A program made the position numbers and the translations under genes. The notes under the pieces are model-generated. The model saw only the letters and a list, made by a program, of their open reading frames with translations. It was not told the origin of the DNA and ran no database searches. From Onthophagus taurus (Eukaryota > Arthropoda > Insecta > Coleoptera > Scarabaeidae), in NCBI RefSeq assembly GCF_036711975.1, contig NC_091972.1, positions 9,181,001-9,245,000 on the forward strand: a stretch of 64,000 bases of DNA, written 5' to 3'. Shown one piece after another: positions 32,075 to 43,335 of the stretch; the stretch's first letter is position 1; each line of letters begins with the position of its first letter.

Positions 32075-32310
32075 TTTCGCAAGAGTTCTACGTGATAATG
32101 GACTTTTCATAAAGACACATCGAAAAAAGCCACTAATTTCAAGAACCAATCGCCGACTTCGACTGAAGTTTGCTCATTCTCATGTTGACAAGGGTAACTG
32201 TTTTACTAACTGTAAAACATAACGGAGGAAGTGTCATGGTTTGGGGAGCTCATTATGAAGCGACATCAATACAAAAATATTTTAGAACAAAATTTGAAGC
32301 AAGGTGAACC
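32075..32310 (+). pseudogene. Tc1-like transposase relic, central piece
   Basis: RVLRDNGLFIKTHRKKPLI and NRRLRLKFAHSHV match the region before the first catalytic Asp of Tc1 transposases. After a deletion that removes the first catalytic block comes TVKHNGGSVMVWG, a near-invariant Tc1 motif. Continues the relic at 30034-30135, with the MITE and minisatellite in between. Not functional. Confidence 0.8.
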
Positions 32311-33133
32311 CAAGCATTTGGACTATGAGCGGTATTACTGCATATGTCACATGTAACTGATCGATTTTCGAGATATTTTGAATGACTTGATGACTTTTCT
32401 AAATGAATTAGAAAAAGTATGAAAAAAAAAAACAGGATACAAATAATGATTTTTAAATAGACAACAAAATCTTCCATTACATTTATTACCACAATTTCAA
32501 TAATTTCCACACTCTTAAATCCCCTAAAGTACAATATTGCTATTCCTGCACTAAGAAAAAATTGCTTTTCCACATTCCACATAACAAAAAAATAGTTATT
32601 GTTTAATCACATTCTACTTACAAACGGATATTGCTTAAGAGCTATAAACTACTTATTTTTGGAAATAAAACGATTTTTTCTTGGTATAAAATCGTACAAA
32701 TAATTCGATGTCTTTTTCCTTTACTTATTTCAACAAGAAAAAATAGCAGCACGATATTTACATTAAAATTTAAAACTTCTTTGTTTTTGGCAAAAAGACC
32801 GATCGATGTAAGTATTGCTCCCTATTTTTTTAAAACTTCTTGTTTGTACATTAATATTAATATCTTTGCATTATTTGTTGTACGTTTTAAATTAAGCTTT
32901 TAATGTAAATATCTAAAAAGAATTTTCTTCTTTTTGTATAACACAAATGAGAGTAAAATCACAGTTAAGTAAAGATTCAAATATCAAAAATTAAAGTATT
33001 GCTTATATAACCAGATACAAGTAACTTAAAAACACAGTTATATGAGTACAATTAAAAATAAATACTGATTACCTGTAGCCTTTTTAGAGATTCTCTTTAA
33101 TAAGTTAGATTTTTCTTTTAAACAGAAATTCGG
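32310..33133. other. AT-rich spacer, no gene seen
   Basis: Only short low-complexity frames in both strands. Nothing recognisable. Confidence 0.6.
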
Positions 33134-35606
33134 TTAAATAGAACAATGTAGCTTGTCGTAAGCTTTTACTTTCTCAGGAATTGCAGTCATTTCCAATGGA
33201 ACTCTGGCAGTCAATTCCCTTAAACTTGCCGAAAATGTAATTTTTCTATAAAACTTCGAACTTAAAAAAGATAATTAAAGCATTAATATTTTTTCACATA
33301 ATTAATCAAAAAAAAATTTACCTTATAAATGGTTTTGCCATAAAAAGCATTGTTTTAATCCACAATGTCGGATGCACAATATATAAATGCACGAGATTCT
33401 TCCTCAATTTCCTCCCAACCATTTGATAGCATCGTTTCAACCACGAAAACGACGGTAATTTCGACGCTGCGCCATGTAAATAAATCAACGCGTAATCTTC
33501 TGTAACAAGTCTCTCTAACGTCCATAGAACGTAAAGAAACAGATTATCCATAACGTAATCATAGTCTATTCGAGATTTATCAGGTAAATAGCATGCTGAA
33601 AACACGACTATCGCCGTATGGCCTCCTGAACGCAAATAACCGCCATGGGATAAAACTCTTTTATATGGTTCTATTACACGCATATCTATAGTGCGTTGTT
33701 CACCTCCAGGTAAAACCATGCGTTGCCAGTGCCTTGCGTGTTTACGTTCTTCAGCTGCACTTAATGGTTCTATTGGTTCTGGAGATTCATTTCCTTACAA
33801 ATTAATACAAAAAACATTTAGATTAGATTTAAATCATTTATAAGAAAATGTCATGGTGTAAAGTACAATGTAAAAACATGAATGCAATAATTGAAAGGGA
33901 GTATATACAGGATAATTCAAATTCGACCCCCACCATTGGGATCTCAGAAACCAAAAATGGTTAAATGGGGGCAAAGTTGCGTATCTTAGAGGTCATCATT
34001 TTTCAACTAAGATTTTCTATCTATCCGTTTTAGTTTTTAAAATATGGCCGAAAAACAAAAAAAATGACTTTTTCAGTTTTTACCTATAACTCCATTATTT
34101 TTCGTTTTTTCATGAATCTGAAAAAACATTCTTAAGGCAACTTTTTATGATAAATGTCGTGACACAACTAGAAATTTTCTCCAACGTTTGGTATTTGTGA
34201 AACTATCATCAGGTTTATTCTTTTTTTTATCAACAATTCAATGTTTTTCTAAATGAAATATATTGTGTGATATATCATTGAAATCAGAATTAATTATCCT
34301 ATTTTTTGATATTTTTAAACGAAACGTCAGAGAAAATTTCTAGTTGTGTCATGACATTTTTCATAAAAAGTTGCCTTAAAAATGTTTTTTCAGATTCACG
34401 AAAAAACGAAAAATAAAGTATAGGCAAAAAACGAAAAAGTCATTGTTTTCTTTTTCAGCCATATTTTAAAAACTAAAACGGTTAGATCCAAAAACTTTGT
34501 TGAACAATGATCAGCTCTAAAATACGTAACTTTGCCCCCATTTAACCATTTCTGTATCTCTTATGGTTTCTGAGATTTCAATGGTGGGGGTCGAATTTGA
34601 ATTACCTGTATATCGACCAATAAGTCATAGATGATACATTAGCTTTAAATTTTTAATCAAACTTGATTAAATGTTTATTTAATCAGCAATGTGTGGTTAA
34701 AGTATATCAATTCCTTACTCTCTCCTGTTTCTGAACAATCATCATCCAAATCGATCATTCCTTGGAAACAATCCTCCGACTTTAAGCTATCAGAGTTGCT
34801 ATCCAAACTAGAAACATCACTATCCTGGTCCATATCAGTATGAACTACTTTAATTCTTCGCAATTTATTGCTTCTTCTACCATGAGCCAAAAAGTTTAAA
34901 TTTCCTATAACATAACCGTTAACAAGCAAATTTTTAGTTGTAATTTAAAATTTTACCTTCTTTCTCATTCATTGTTAAAGAAACATTTTGAAAATTTGAA
35001 CTTAAATGTGCCTCATAAATAGACTTATCGTTTTCAGTATCACTTATATCGCCAGGACACACTTCTATTGGCATATCAATCATTATCTTTTTTAATTCAG
35101 ATGGACTGGATGGAAATTCTTAAAAACAAAAAATAAAGTTTAAATGAAAAATAAAAAATAATTAAAAAAATTAATTACCTGCTAAATTATTATCATATTC
35201 CAAATTGTTTTCATCTTCACCATCAAGCAGATCATTAGCAGAGCTATGAGCTTGAGGACGAAACTTTTGATGTGAACTTCTTTTAGCTTTTTCTGGTATT
35301 AAATCAGGATAATCAGGGGACACAGGAGAAGTACAAAAATTCATAAGTGGGTGAGAATAAGTCGCGTTTTGCGTGGATGTATAATTCCTTGACGATTTAA
35401 TGCTGTTTGCCATGTTAGTATTATCTAATTTTTCAGTGTTTTCTCTAAGTCTCAACACTTTTCTTTCCGGATTTTTTACACCTTCCACAAAGTTGTCTGC
35501 GCGTTCAGAAACGTCCATATCCTTAGATTCTTGAATTTCTTTTCTACTATAAAAACTAATTAAGTTTATTTATGAATAAACGTTTTCTAAAAATAACTCA
35601 CTTCAT
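33134..35606 (-). CDS. BNIP2: BNIP2/caytaxin-like BCH-domain protein
   Basis: An adaptor of the BNIP2/caytaxin/PRUNE2 family. The C-terminal BCH domain (a Sec14/CRAL-TRIO relative) binds small-GTPase regulators, kinesin or lipids. Minus-strand exons: 35602-35606, 35179-35546, 34957-35118, 34719-34904, 33322-33793 and 33134-33260. They sum to 1320 nt and 439 residues with every junction in frame. Residues 1-240 are acidic and disordered, including ELKKIMIDMPIEV and an Asp/Ser-rich patch (DQDSDVSSLDSNSD). The BCH domain covers about 278-430, with VLSHGGYL, YVMDNLFLYVLWTLE, DYALIYLHGA, RRLRKNLVHLYIVHP in near-consensus form, and KPFISSKFYRKI across the last junction. The first coding exon is only ATG AA, so it is the least certain; Met at 35518 is an alternative start. 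The exact paralogue cannot be named. Confidence 0.92.
33902..34613. mobile_element. Long foldback MITE in intron 5 of the BCH gene
   Basis: About 710 bp, with arms of roughly 250-300 bp that are inverted copies. Left end TATACAGGATAATTCAAATT; right end is its near complement ending AATTACCTGTATA. Both arms share the GACCCCCACCATTG and GGGGGCAAAGTT segments. No coding capacity. In the pre-mRNA this would form a long hairpin. Flanking TATA-like sequence suggests a TA-rich target. Confidence 0.88.
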
Positions 35607-36006
35607 TCTTTACAGGATTAAATCGAGTTCGATAAATTTCTTATTGACATTTTTTGTGGAAGAAATGAGCCATTTTCAAATACAGTACACATCAATGACA
35701 TCTACAGTAATAAATGTTACCAACTATCACAACTAAAACGATTTCAAAAACATTTTCGCAACAAAATCAAATAATAATTTTATAAATTTACTTTTTATGT
35801 AACTCTTATTTCACGTTAATGATATATTTATCGTTTTAAAAGAAAATATTAATGAATAGTCTTTATTTGCAAGAAGTAAAATGATAAGATGATGTAAAAT
35901 TAGCCAACATTTAAAACAAATAATAACCAAACCTAACCTATTTTTAAGGATAATCAGAAAATTCATAGTAGTGACAAATTTTCCTTTTAAACATCACAAA
36001 GGGGCG
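35607..36006. promoter_or_regulatory. Shared intergenic region between two divergent genes
   Basis: About 400 bp separate the minus-strand BCH gene start from the plus-strand small ORF, so this AT-rich stretch probably carries a bidirectional promoter. No clear TATA or initiator pair is visible; the call rests on position. Confidence 0.4.
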
Positions 36007-36213
36007 ATGCCTAGTATTGAACCTGCAAAATCAGACATGGAAAAGTGTACACAAAATGACCAGGGTTATGTTGCCGTTCAAAACGTGCGAGAACTCACTC
36101 AAACGGATAGGTTAAATAAACGTCTTCTAGAAACGTTCTTACAAAGAGTTAATGAAAACGGGTTTCAAGTTCATATCGACACCGACGACAAGGAAGACGA
36201 TCAAAACAATTAG
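36007..36213 (+). CDS. Small conserved-looking protein of 68 residues, unidentified
   Basis: ATG at 36007, TAG at 36211-36213. Starts MPSIEPAKSDMEKC and contains the amphipathic segment RELTQTDRLNKRLLETFLQRVNENG, followed by an acidic tail DTDDKEDDQNN. It looks like a genuine small soluble protein because codon use is even and the frame is clean. I cannot place it in a family. An upstream GTG-initiated extension is possible but lacks an ATG. It lies head-to-head with the BCH gene and 135 bp before the TIPIN start codon. It could be its own gene or an upstream ORF of a TIPIN transcript. Confidence 0.5.
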   Translation: MPSIEPAKSDMEKCTQNDQGYVAVQNVRELTQTDRLNKRLLETFLQRVNENGFQVHIDTDDKEDDQNN

Positions 36214-36348
36214 AATAGTTTACTTGTATAATATAAATCGCGTTTAAATTTGATGTAACATTTTTGTCTAAGTATAATAACTTAAAAGCGACTAAATAAA
36301 GGCGGGAAAAATACTGATTACATCGTTTATTATTAAAATCCACTAAAA

Positions 36349-37256
36349 ATGTCTTCTGGCGAGCAAAGCATTCATTCTGAAGATGAACAAGAAATTGAAT
36401 CAGATAGACCTGTGCAAGATGATCATGAAGGTGAGGAAGAAAATAAAGAAAATGATGATGAAGCTACCGAAAAAAGAGTTGTTAAACCTAAACGTATTAT
36501 TAAAAACCCAAGACCAAAGTTAAATGTTGATGTATTAAGAGGACCAAAAGGATTAAGCTGTTTAGAAAATTGCTTTAAAAATATAAAACTTAAAGGCACT
36601 CATGGTCATGAAGCTGAAGATTTAAGAGTCATTATGAAAACTTATGAGTATTGGTGTCATAGACTATTTCCAAAGTACTCATTTGATGATTGTTTGGGTA
36701 AACTTGAAAATTTAGGATCTAAAAATAACATGAAAGTAAGTTAATAAAGTTTTTGAACGAATTGAATTATAATTGTATTATTTTTTAGACTTATTTGAAA
36801 AGAATTCGTTTAGGAATGGATGATTTTGGTGTCTCAAAACCTGAATTAAGTGATGAAGATGATAATGATGAGACCGATAAAAGGAATGTGAATTCTGAAT
36901 TCGATCTATTACAAATTGAAGTTAATCAAATGCGACATGCTGCTGGAAATTCACAAGATTTAACAGAGGACCAATTAGAGAGAATTAGACTTAATAAAGA
37001 GAAAGCCGAACATATTAGAAGGGAAAAATTAAAGCGTATGAAAGAAAAAGCTGAGATGTGTTTCACAAAGGCTAATACTGAAGAAGAAAGTATTTCTAAA
37101 CCAGATGATGGGGAAAAAGTTGGAGAGTGTAGTTATATTGGAAGAAATGATCAAGTTAATATTGAAGATCAACCATCCGGATTTGAAATACAGAAAAATT
37201 GTAATAATGAAGAATTAAATGAGATTGAGACGAATGATTTAATGGAATGTGAATAA
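36349..37256 (+). CDS. Tipin: TIMELESS-interacting protein (TIPIN/Swi3/Csm3)
   Basis: Part of the Timeless-Tipin fork protection complex that stabilises replisomes and relays the S-phase checkpoint in the nucleus. Two exons, 36349-36735 and 36789-37256, join in phase 0 across a 53 nt intron to give 284 residues (human about 300). An acidic N-terminus is followed by the Swi3 domain at about residues 52-140: NPRPKLNVDVLRGPKGL, KLKGTHGHEAEDLRVI, YEYWCHRLFPKYSFDDCLGKLENLGSK and, across the junction, TYLKRIRLGM. All are close to human TIPIN. The C-terminus is charged and coiled-coil-prone (LERIRLNKEKAEHIRREKLKRMKEKAE). An ATTAAA polyadenylation hexamer lies at 37289-37294. Secure call. Confidence 0.96.
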
Positions 37257-38115
37257 TTTATTATATAGATAGGGTTCATATTTTTTGGATTAAATATAAT
37301 TACATATAAAAATTTATTAGTTAGTTTTTTAACGAAAATATCCCTGATTTGGCTCCCAATTTATGTTTGTGGCATCATCAAGATTTTATTTTCTTTATGG
37401 TACTATTTTAGTTAAGCATACATAAACCTGTTTATTTATTATAATATGTTTAAAAGATATAATTCATTAAAGGAAATTGAATAAATTTAAATATATATAT
37501 GTAAAGTAAAACATAAAATAACGTATAAGCACTTTATTAATTGATATATGAAAAAAAGGCACCTACTTCCGAATAAATTAACAATTAATATAAGTATAGT
37601 AGAAAAACAAACAGTTTAAGCTTTTGTCATTATCACAATCCGTTACCAAAACGTTTTCTTTTTTCTCATTTACTTCACTATTAATTTCGTTTTCATTTCA
37701 ATGGAAGATGGGAAGAGAGCAGTACAATAATTATAGACAATATCACTTTTTCTTTGAACACACTCCAATTACATTACATCTTTAAAACATTTTTTTAAAG
37801 AGTAATTTAAAAAAACATTAATTTTAAAAAAATTAGAAACATCTATTACAAACTATACAGATTCTATATAGTATATATAGACTTAAAAAGAAAATGAAAA
37901 AGTGATTCTTTAGTAACAATTCTAAATTTAATACACTCAATGAAGAGTAACAATCTTAAAAAATTGACAGACTTAGATTTTTTCTCGTTAGTTAACCACT
38001 TTAATAAATACAATTTGGGGTACTATCAAGTAAAAGAGGACACAAAAAAATTAATATATCATTACGAAAATTTTATCATTATTATTTCTTTTGTAGGCAT
38101 CACCAGCACCTTACA
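37257..38115. other. Convergent 3' flanks of TIPIN and Lunapark
   Basis: AT-rich sequence between two convergently transcribed genes, presumably their 3'UTRs. No frame is supported. A plus-strand ORF running from 37940 is partly the mirror image of the last Lunapark exon. Confidence 0.6.
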
Positions 38116-40034
38116 TCATGATTCCGCAACCACCGACTCCGTTTCTGTTTTCCATTCCGACTCATCACCCTCCGTTTCAATCGGTTCACTAATTTCTGTA
38201 ATTTCTTCATCCTCAACGGCACGTCCAGAATCGTCTTCATCTTTTATACTCTTCTCCTGTTCATCTTCAGAACCCGAAGCAGAATTCTTTTCCGACTCAG
38301 AAGTATCAGTATCAACGGGTGCAGGTAAAGCATTTAGTGAATAAGGAGGCAGTAATTCACTTTCTAATTTTGGAGCTGCTGGACGTTGCTTTCTCGCCGG
38401 GTTAAATGTAAAACAGTAACAACATTTGAATGAAAGATATTCAAATTCTTCTTTTAAAGCCATTCCTATTAAACATATTTTTTTGAAATATTTACATCAA
38501 CAAAAAGTCTAATAAATGTTGGAGCATCAAATAAAGTGCATATAGATTTACCTAATGATGGTTATTTACCTGTAACTGGTAAATACTTGTCTTTACTTAT
38601 CTTAAATGTGTTATTACAAATTAATCTAGATAACTGTTAACTATTTTAGGTATTTCCAATGAATAAATAAGTACTTTTTGAATATAGGGTTGTAAAAGGC
38701 ATTATCAACTAAATCTATAAACACTCAGTGACATAAAAACGCATCACCCTAAAATGATGAGCAAGTATATAGCAAGTAAATATTCAAACTCCAATAACTT
38801 TAGAACATATTGCTCCATTTGAATATGGCTTTTTTTATTTGAAAGATCTACCTTTTACCAATATTTTTGTAAGTGCCTTCCCTATTTTGACGCATCATTT
38901 TAGGTGATGCGTTTTTTATGCCACTGAGTGTAGTTAAATGGTTGAGATAAAAGAAATAAAATTTTTATAAATAAGTTATTGTTAAATAATTACCATTATG
39001 ACTAGAACATTGTTTGCATATTAAGGCATAGCGATTTGAGGGTCCATCTCCAACTAAGTACTCAACCACTTTATCAAAAACAGACCGTTCTCTAGGCAGT
39101 ATTGATCTTGGTAACGGCGATATTGGATAACCAGCAGCCCCAACAGGCACCAATGCTTGTGAAGTGGTACCATCAGGATTTTGTTGAATCATGGAGGTGT
39201 GTGTTATGGTGTTAATTCGTGGGGTTTGATAAATGGCTGCCATTGAAGCGGGTTTTGGTAGTTGAGGGTTCGGTGCAATTACACGTTGTCTCAAACCTAC
39301 AGCTAAAAAATTCCAGTTAAAATAGGGTTTTTTAATTAATAAGGTTTTAACCTGTGGAAGATGTTGGTGTTAAAGCATTAGATTGTAAAGGTGTCCTAGT
39401 TATTTCCAAAGAAGGCACTGTAGGATTTTTTCGAACTTGTTCAGGCGCATACTTTTCTAAAATCTTCTTGGCAACTTTATAAGTTTCTGTTTCCATGACT
39501 TTTTCAAGTATTTTCTTTTTCTCAGCATTAAGTTTTCTTAATTTATTCTGATTTTTAGTAATTCGACGATTGTAATAGAAAGAAAGTCCCATTTTTAAGA
39601 ACACAATCCTACCCAACAAAAAAAATTAATATGAATGAAAATGTTATTGTTATGAAAATAAGTTATTTACATAATTGGAGCCAATAATAAAGGGACAATG
39701 TACAATATTCGATCATAAATCGTCGCTGGGAAAAAATAAAAGTAAAATAATAAGGCCGTTCCAAGGTAGACAATAATTGATGTGAAAAGGAATCCTCCGA
39801 CAATCTTTCTTTGAGACTGTTCTGTATCTTTTCCATACGTTTCAATGCATTTTATCTCATCCTCCAATTTTTCCAACATCTCCTCAGTACTCTTCTTTTT
39901 CTAGAAAATTCACAAAGAACCACATCACAACTATCAAAATGACAGCTCAACATTTTCCTTAAATAACGCTCACAAACATTTCATTCAAAATCTTTTTTAA
40001 ATCGTACCTTAAACTTTGTAATAATGATACCCAT
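38116..40034 (-). CDS. Lnpk: Lunapark, ER three-way-junction protein
   Basis: Lunapark stabilises three-way junctions of tubular ER. Five minus-strand exons (40008-40034, 39671-39900, 39352-39608, 38994-39296, 38116-38465) total 1167 nt and 388 residues, all phases consistent. The N-terminus MGIIITKFKKKK has Gly at position 2, which fits the family's N-myristoylation. Paired membrane segments lie at about 43-66 and 73-97, then a basic coiled coil (RRITKNQNKLRKLNAEKK). The variable linker carries LRQRVIAP. The signature zinc finger is C265-x2-C268 with SSHNGMALKEEFEYLSF and CCYC (287-290), then FNPARKQRP. The tail is acidic (GSEDEQEKSIKDEDD). The first exon is nine codons and easily missed. 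Confidence 0.96.
38716..38934. mobile_element. Mariner-like MITE in Lunapark intron 4
   Basis: About 215 bp. The left terminus ACACTCAGTGACATAAAAA with CGCATCACC is mirrored by CGCATCATTTTAGGTGATGCG and ATGCCACTGAGTGT at the right. Arms of roughly 40 bp surround an AT-rich centre, and TA occurs next to both ends. Non-coding; inserted in the intron between 38466 and 38993. Confidence 0.82.
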
Positions 40035-41935
40035 CTTGACCTTTTCGTCTACTTCTAATCAGACTATTAAATAGCAAAATCTCTCAGCATCTGGCTATCA
40101 CTACTTGACTATCATTCACATAACCTCGAAATAATTCGCTAATCCTAAAAGAAAACGATAAAAATATACGGAATCGCAATAAACAGACGTAAAATGCAAA
40201 TTCGTACACTCACTGCACTCGAATATCGTTACGAATGTCTTAATTTCCATTTCATTTTGCAATTGTGAATAACCAAAAAATTTCGAATGAGCTGTCAAGT
40301 TTAAGTCGATAATATAGAATATTAATTGAAAAGCGGGGAATTTAAAATCTTTAATTATATTTTGCTAATTATTACAATAAAAAGAATAATTTTTTAAATG
40401 ATAAAAAATATATATTAGAATTTGTTGTTTTTAATTAAATTAAGATTAAATTAATAATTTGATTTATTTTATTATAGGAAGGTAATGTAGGAATCTTTAT
40501 TACGTTTTTGCAAAATTTTAATTTTGAAATATTATTAAAATGTTGCTAAATTTAATACCTTCGTAAAGTAATCAAAGATTATTTTGGAATATTTTTGGAT
40601 TTTAGAATATTCTAAATTTATTACTGGCATTCGAAAAGGTTTGTACTTGAACCTGGTCAACGGTGAGGACTATAGTTAACTTTTAACACTTAAGTAATCA
40701 ACGATGTGCGTGTGGCTTGTTATTCTAGTCTATTTTTTATGAATAATACTGCACGTTCGGTAAATCATAAATATTTAGTGTACGAATTAATTAACATTAT
40801 AAAACAATGGAGTTAAAGTTAAGGAAAAGGAATATAAATTTTTGTTATAAAAAATCGTTTCTGAAGAGAAATTTTTGGCAAAACCTATCTAATTACATTA
40901 TTAAGTGTTTACATTTAAGTTATCGTTTTGGTATAGTGAGGGATTTTATCTATAAATACCTACATAGTTGTTAAGACGTCAGAGATCTTAAAATATTTAA
41001 ACGTCCTCGGATATATCACGTTTACTTTTACGGTTTTTTTAAGATTAGATTTTCTGTTTTTTTAATTATCAATCATTTGTATTAATTCTAAAAAGATTTT
41101 AGAATTATTAAGGATAATATCGCTTAAAAACTGTTCAAAAACCGCTCAAATCTTTAAAAGATAGATTCATCAACTCGTTTAATTTTTATTTGGTCGTTAG
41201 AGAGCTAAAAATAGCCAGAGCGGAATTCGCTAGTTGAATATCACCATATAAAAAAGAAGCTAAATAACTATATTTAAAAGAATTAACACGCCCATGTGAC
41301 GTATTTAACTCTCCTCCTATAAAATTTGTCCTTGCTCCACAATCACTCGTTGATAATTACAGTTTTGAATTAATTCCGAGATAAATTAATCAGCAAATAC
41401 AACAACGATGCGATTTATCTTTTTCTTTTAACATTTTTATGGGAATCCTTCCGAAGTGTTATATAATGTTGTTATTATTTGCCGGGTTATCAAGTGTGAT
41501 TCATTAGAATTTATGGATTTTCTTTTAAACGTTATTATCTTTGACTAATTTGCTATTTCTAACTAAATAATCTTTTTACAATGTTAATTAATGGGGATAA
41601 GGTTTTTTTGAATACGAGTTTATTTCGTTATCTTTTCGGAGGAATTAGTAGATATGCTATATTTAATACTTTTTGGTGAAAAGGGAAGGTTAATTGTTAG
41701 ATAATAAAGTACTTAACATCTTTGTTTAATTAAAAAAAAAATGAATTCAGTAAAATCTCGATATAACGGATTAATATAGTTCGTTATATGAATAATTTTA
41801 TTGTATACCCACTACTAAAACTACGTGGCTTTATATTTATACCAAGGACGGTAGAATCTAAGAGAATTGCTACATCCCAGGAATAGGTGCACAAGTGGAA
41901 GGCACGTTTGTGACGTCAGCGATGATTATTAATTA
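40035..41935. other. AT-rich intergenic spacer upstream of Lunapark
   Basis: No frame above chance in either strand. The first ~300 bp likely hold the Lunapark promoter. Confidence 0.55.
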
Positions 41936-42360
41936 AAACTATAACTAACACTTGACCTAGAACTAGAAAAAATCGGGTTTAGCCATGCGTCTGAAGACGC
42001 GAATTTTTCTAGTTCTAGGTCTAGTGTTAGTTATAGTTTTGCACTAGCACTATCACTAGAACTAACACAAGACCTAGAACTAGAATCATTCGGGTTTAGC
42101 CGTCTTGAGAGACGTGCGGCTAAATCCGAATGTTTCTAGATCTAGATCTAGTGTTAGTTCTAGTTTTGCACTAGCAGTGTCACTAAAACTAACATAAGAC
42201 CTAGAAGTAGAATCATTCGAGTTTAGCTGTCTTGAGAGACGTGCGGTTAAATCCGAATATTTCTAGATATAGGTCTAGTATTAATTCTAGTTATGCACTA
42301 GCACTGTCACTAAAACTAACATAAGACCTACAACTAGAATCATTTGGGTTTAGCTGTCTA
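41936..42360. repeat. Second locus of the TAGTTCTAG palindromic repeats
   Basis: About 420 bp with the same alternating palindromes as at 2324-2880: CTAGTGTTAG...GCACTAGCACTATCACTAGAAC and GGGTTTAGCCGTCTTGAGAG. Roughly three units, partly diverged. The TGTCCCACATAA flanks of the first locus are not seen here. The sequence after 42360 ends in a CCCTGTATAT motif near 42515. Confidence 0.82.
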
Positions 42361-42539
42361 TTGTTAAAAGATTTTTATATATAAAAATAATAATTGGAAT
42401 AATTTTTGCGTCAAAATTTGTCTGGGAAACAAACTTGATGTGTTTCAGATTTTTTACGAAAAAATCTTTTTCTGGCAGTTATGCCCTTCAGCTCGTTTTC
42501 AATGGGCTACCCTGTATATGTTGAATAATTAATAGAGGT

Positions 42540-43335
42540 GATAGTGTGCATGTTTCTGGGAGACCTTTGGTGATGTTGAAGCTTTCTGATATTTGTTTGT
42601 TTATCTTTCCTGCCCCATTTTTTTCTGATTTATTAAATAAGTAATATTAATAATATGATTTAAAAATACAATATTTTGTCCGTTATATCGAGTTTTTATT
42701 GTATATCTAATTTGATATAACTTATCTAAATAAGAGTAAGATATTTTGGTTATTATTACTGCACGTTCAATTAGTAACCGATATATTCAATTGAAAGAGT
42801 TGTAAGTGCTGATAAAGACCCCACGTTGTTTGACGAGATAAAAGTCATACGATATCTGTAAGACGTCGGCTGACTTAGATATATTGTATTTGCATTGCAC
42901 TCAACCTTGCGTATCTAATTTTATACCTATTTGGAGAGTTGAAAATCTGGTTAAATCAGGAAAAAAATTAAAGAGGATGTTCTCATACATAATTCCTCAT
43001 TCATTTCGATTTAGCATTTAACTCAGCAGTATTAAACTTTAATCATTTAAAAAATCAAAAACCAAATCGGATTTTGAACAAAAATTAAATTTTATTATTT
43101 ATTTACATTAAAGAGGGTGAATAATTTAAAATAATATTTAATAAATACAAATTTGAAGAAAAATAGTTTATTATTAAAATTTTACTTAAACCTAACAAGT
43201 ATCAGTTTAAAAGAAGACAAAGAAAATTTCATGCCTAAAATAATTAATTTACATACTTTATAATCCATCATTTTTTAAAACCACATAGTCATTTCATTAT
43301 CATTATTTTATTTAATTTTGTATTCAAATTAGAAA
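42540..43335. other. Intergenic spacer with HIBADH polyadenylation signal
   Basis: AT-rich, no gene. On the minus strand an AATAAA lies at 43312-43307, about 24 bp beyond the HIBADH stop codon, and is a candidate polyadenylation signal. Confidence 0.5.

Noticed and set aside
37940-38344. 134-codon plus-strand Ser-rich frame
   Set aside because: Its second half is the antisense of the acidic Lunapark C-terminal exon.
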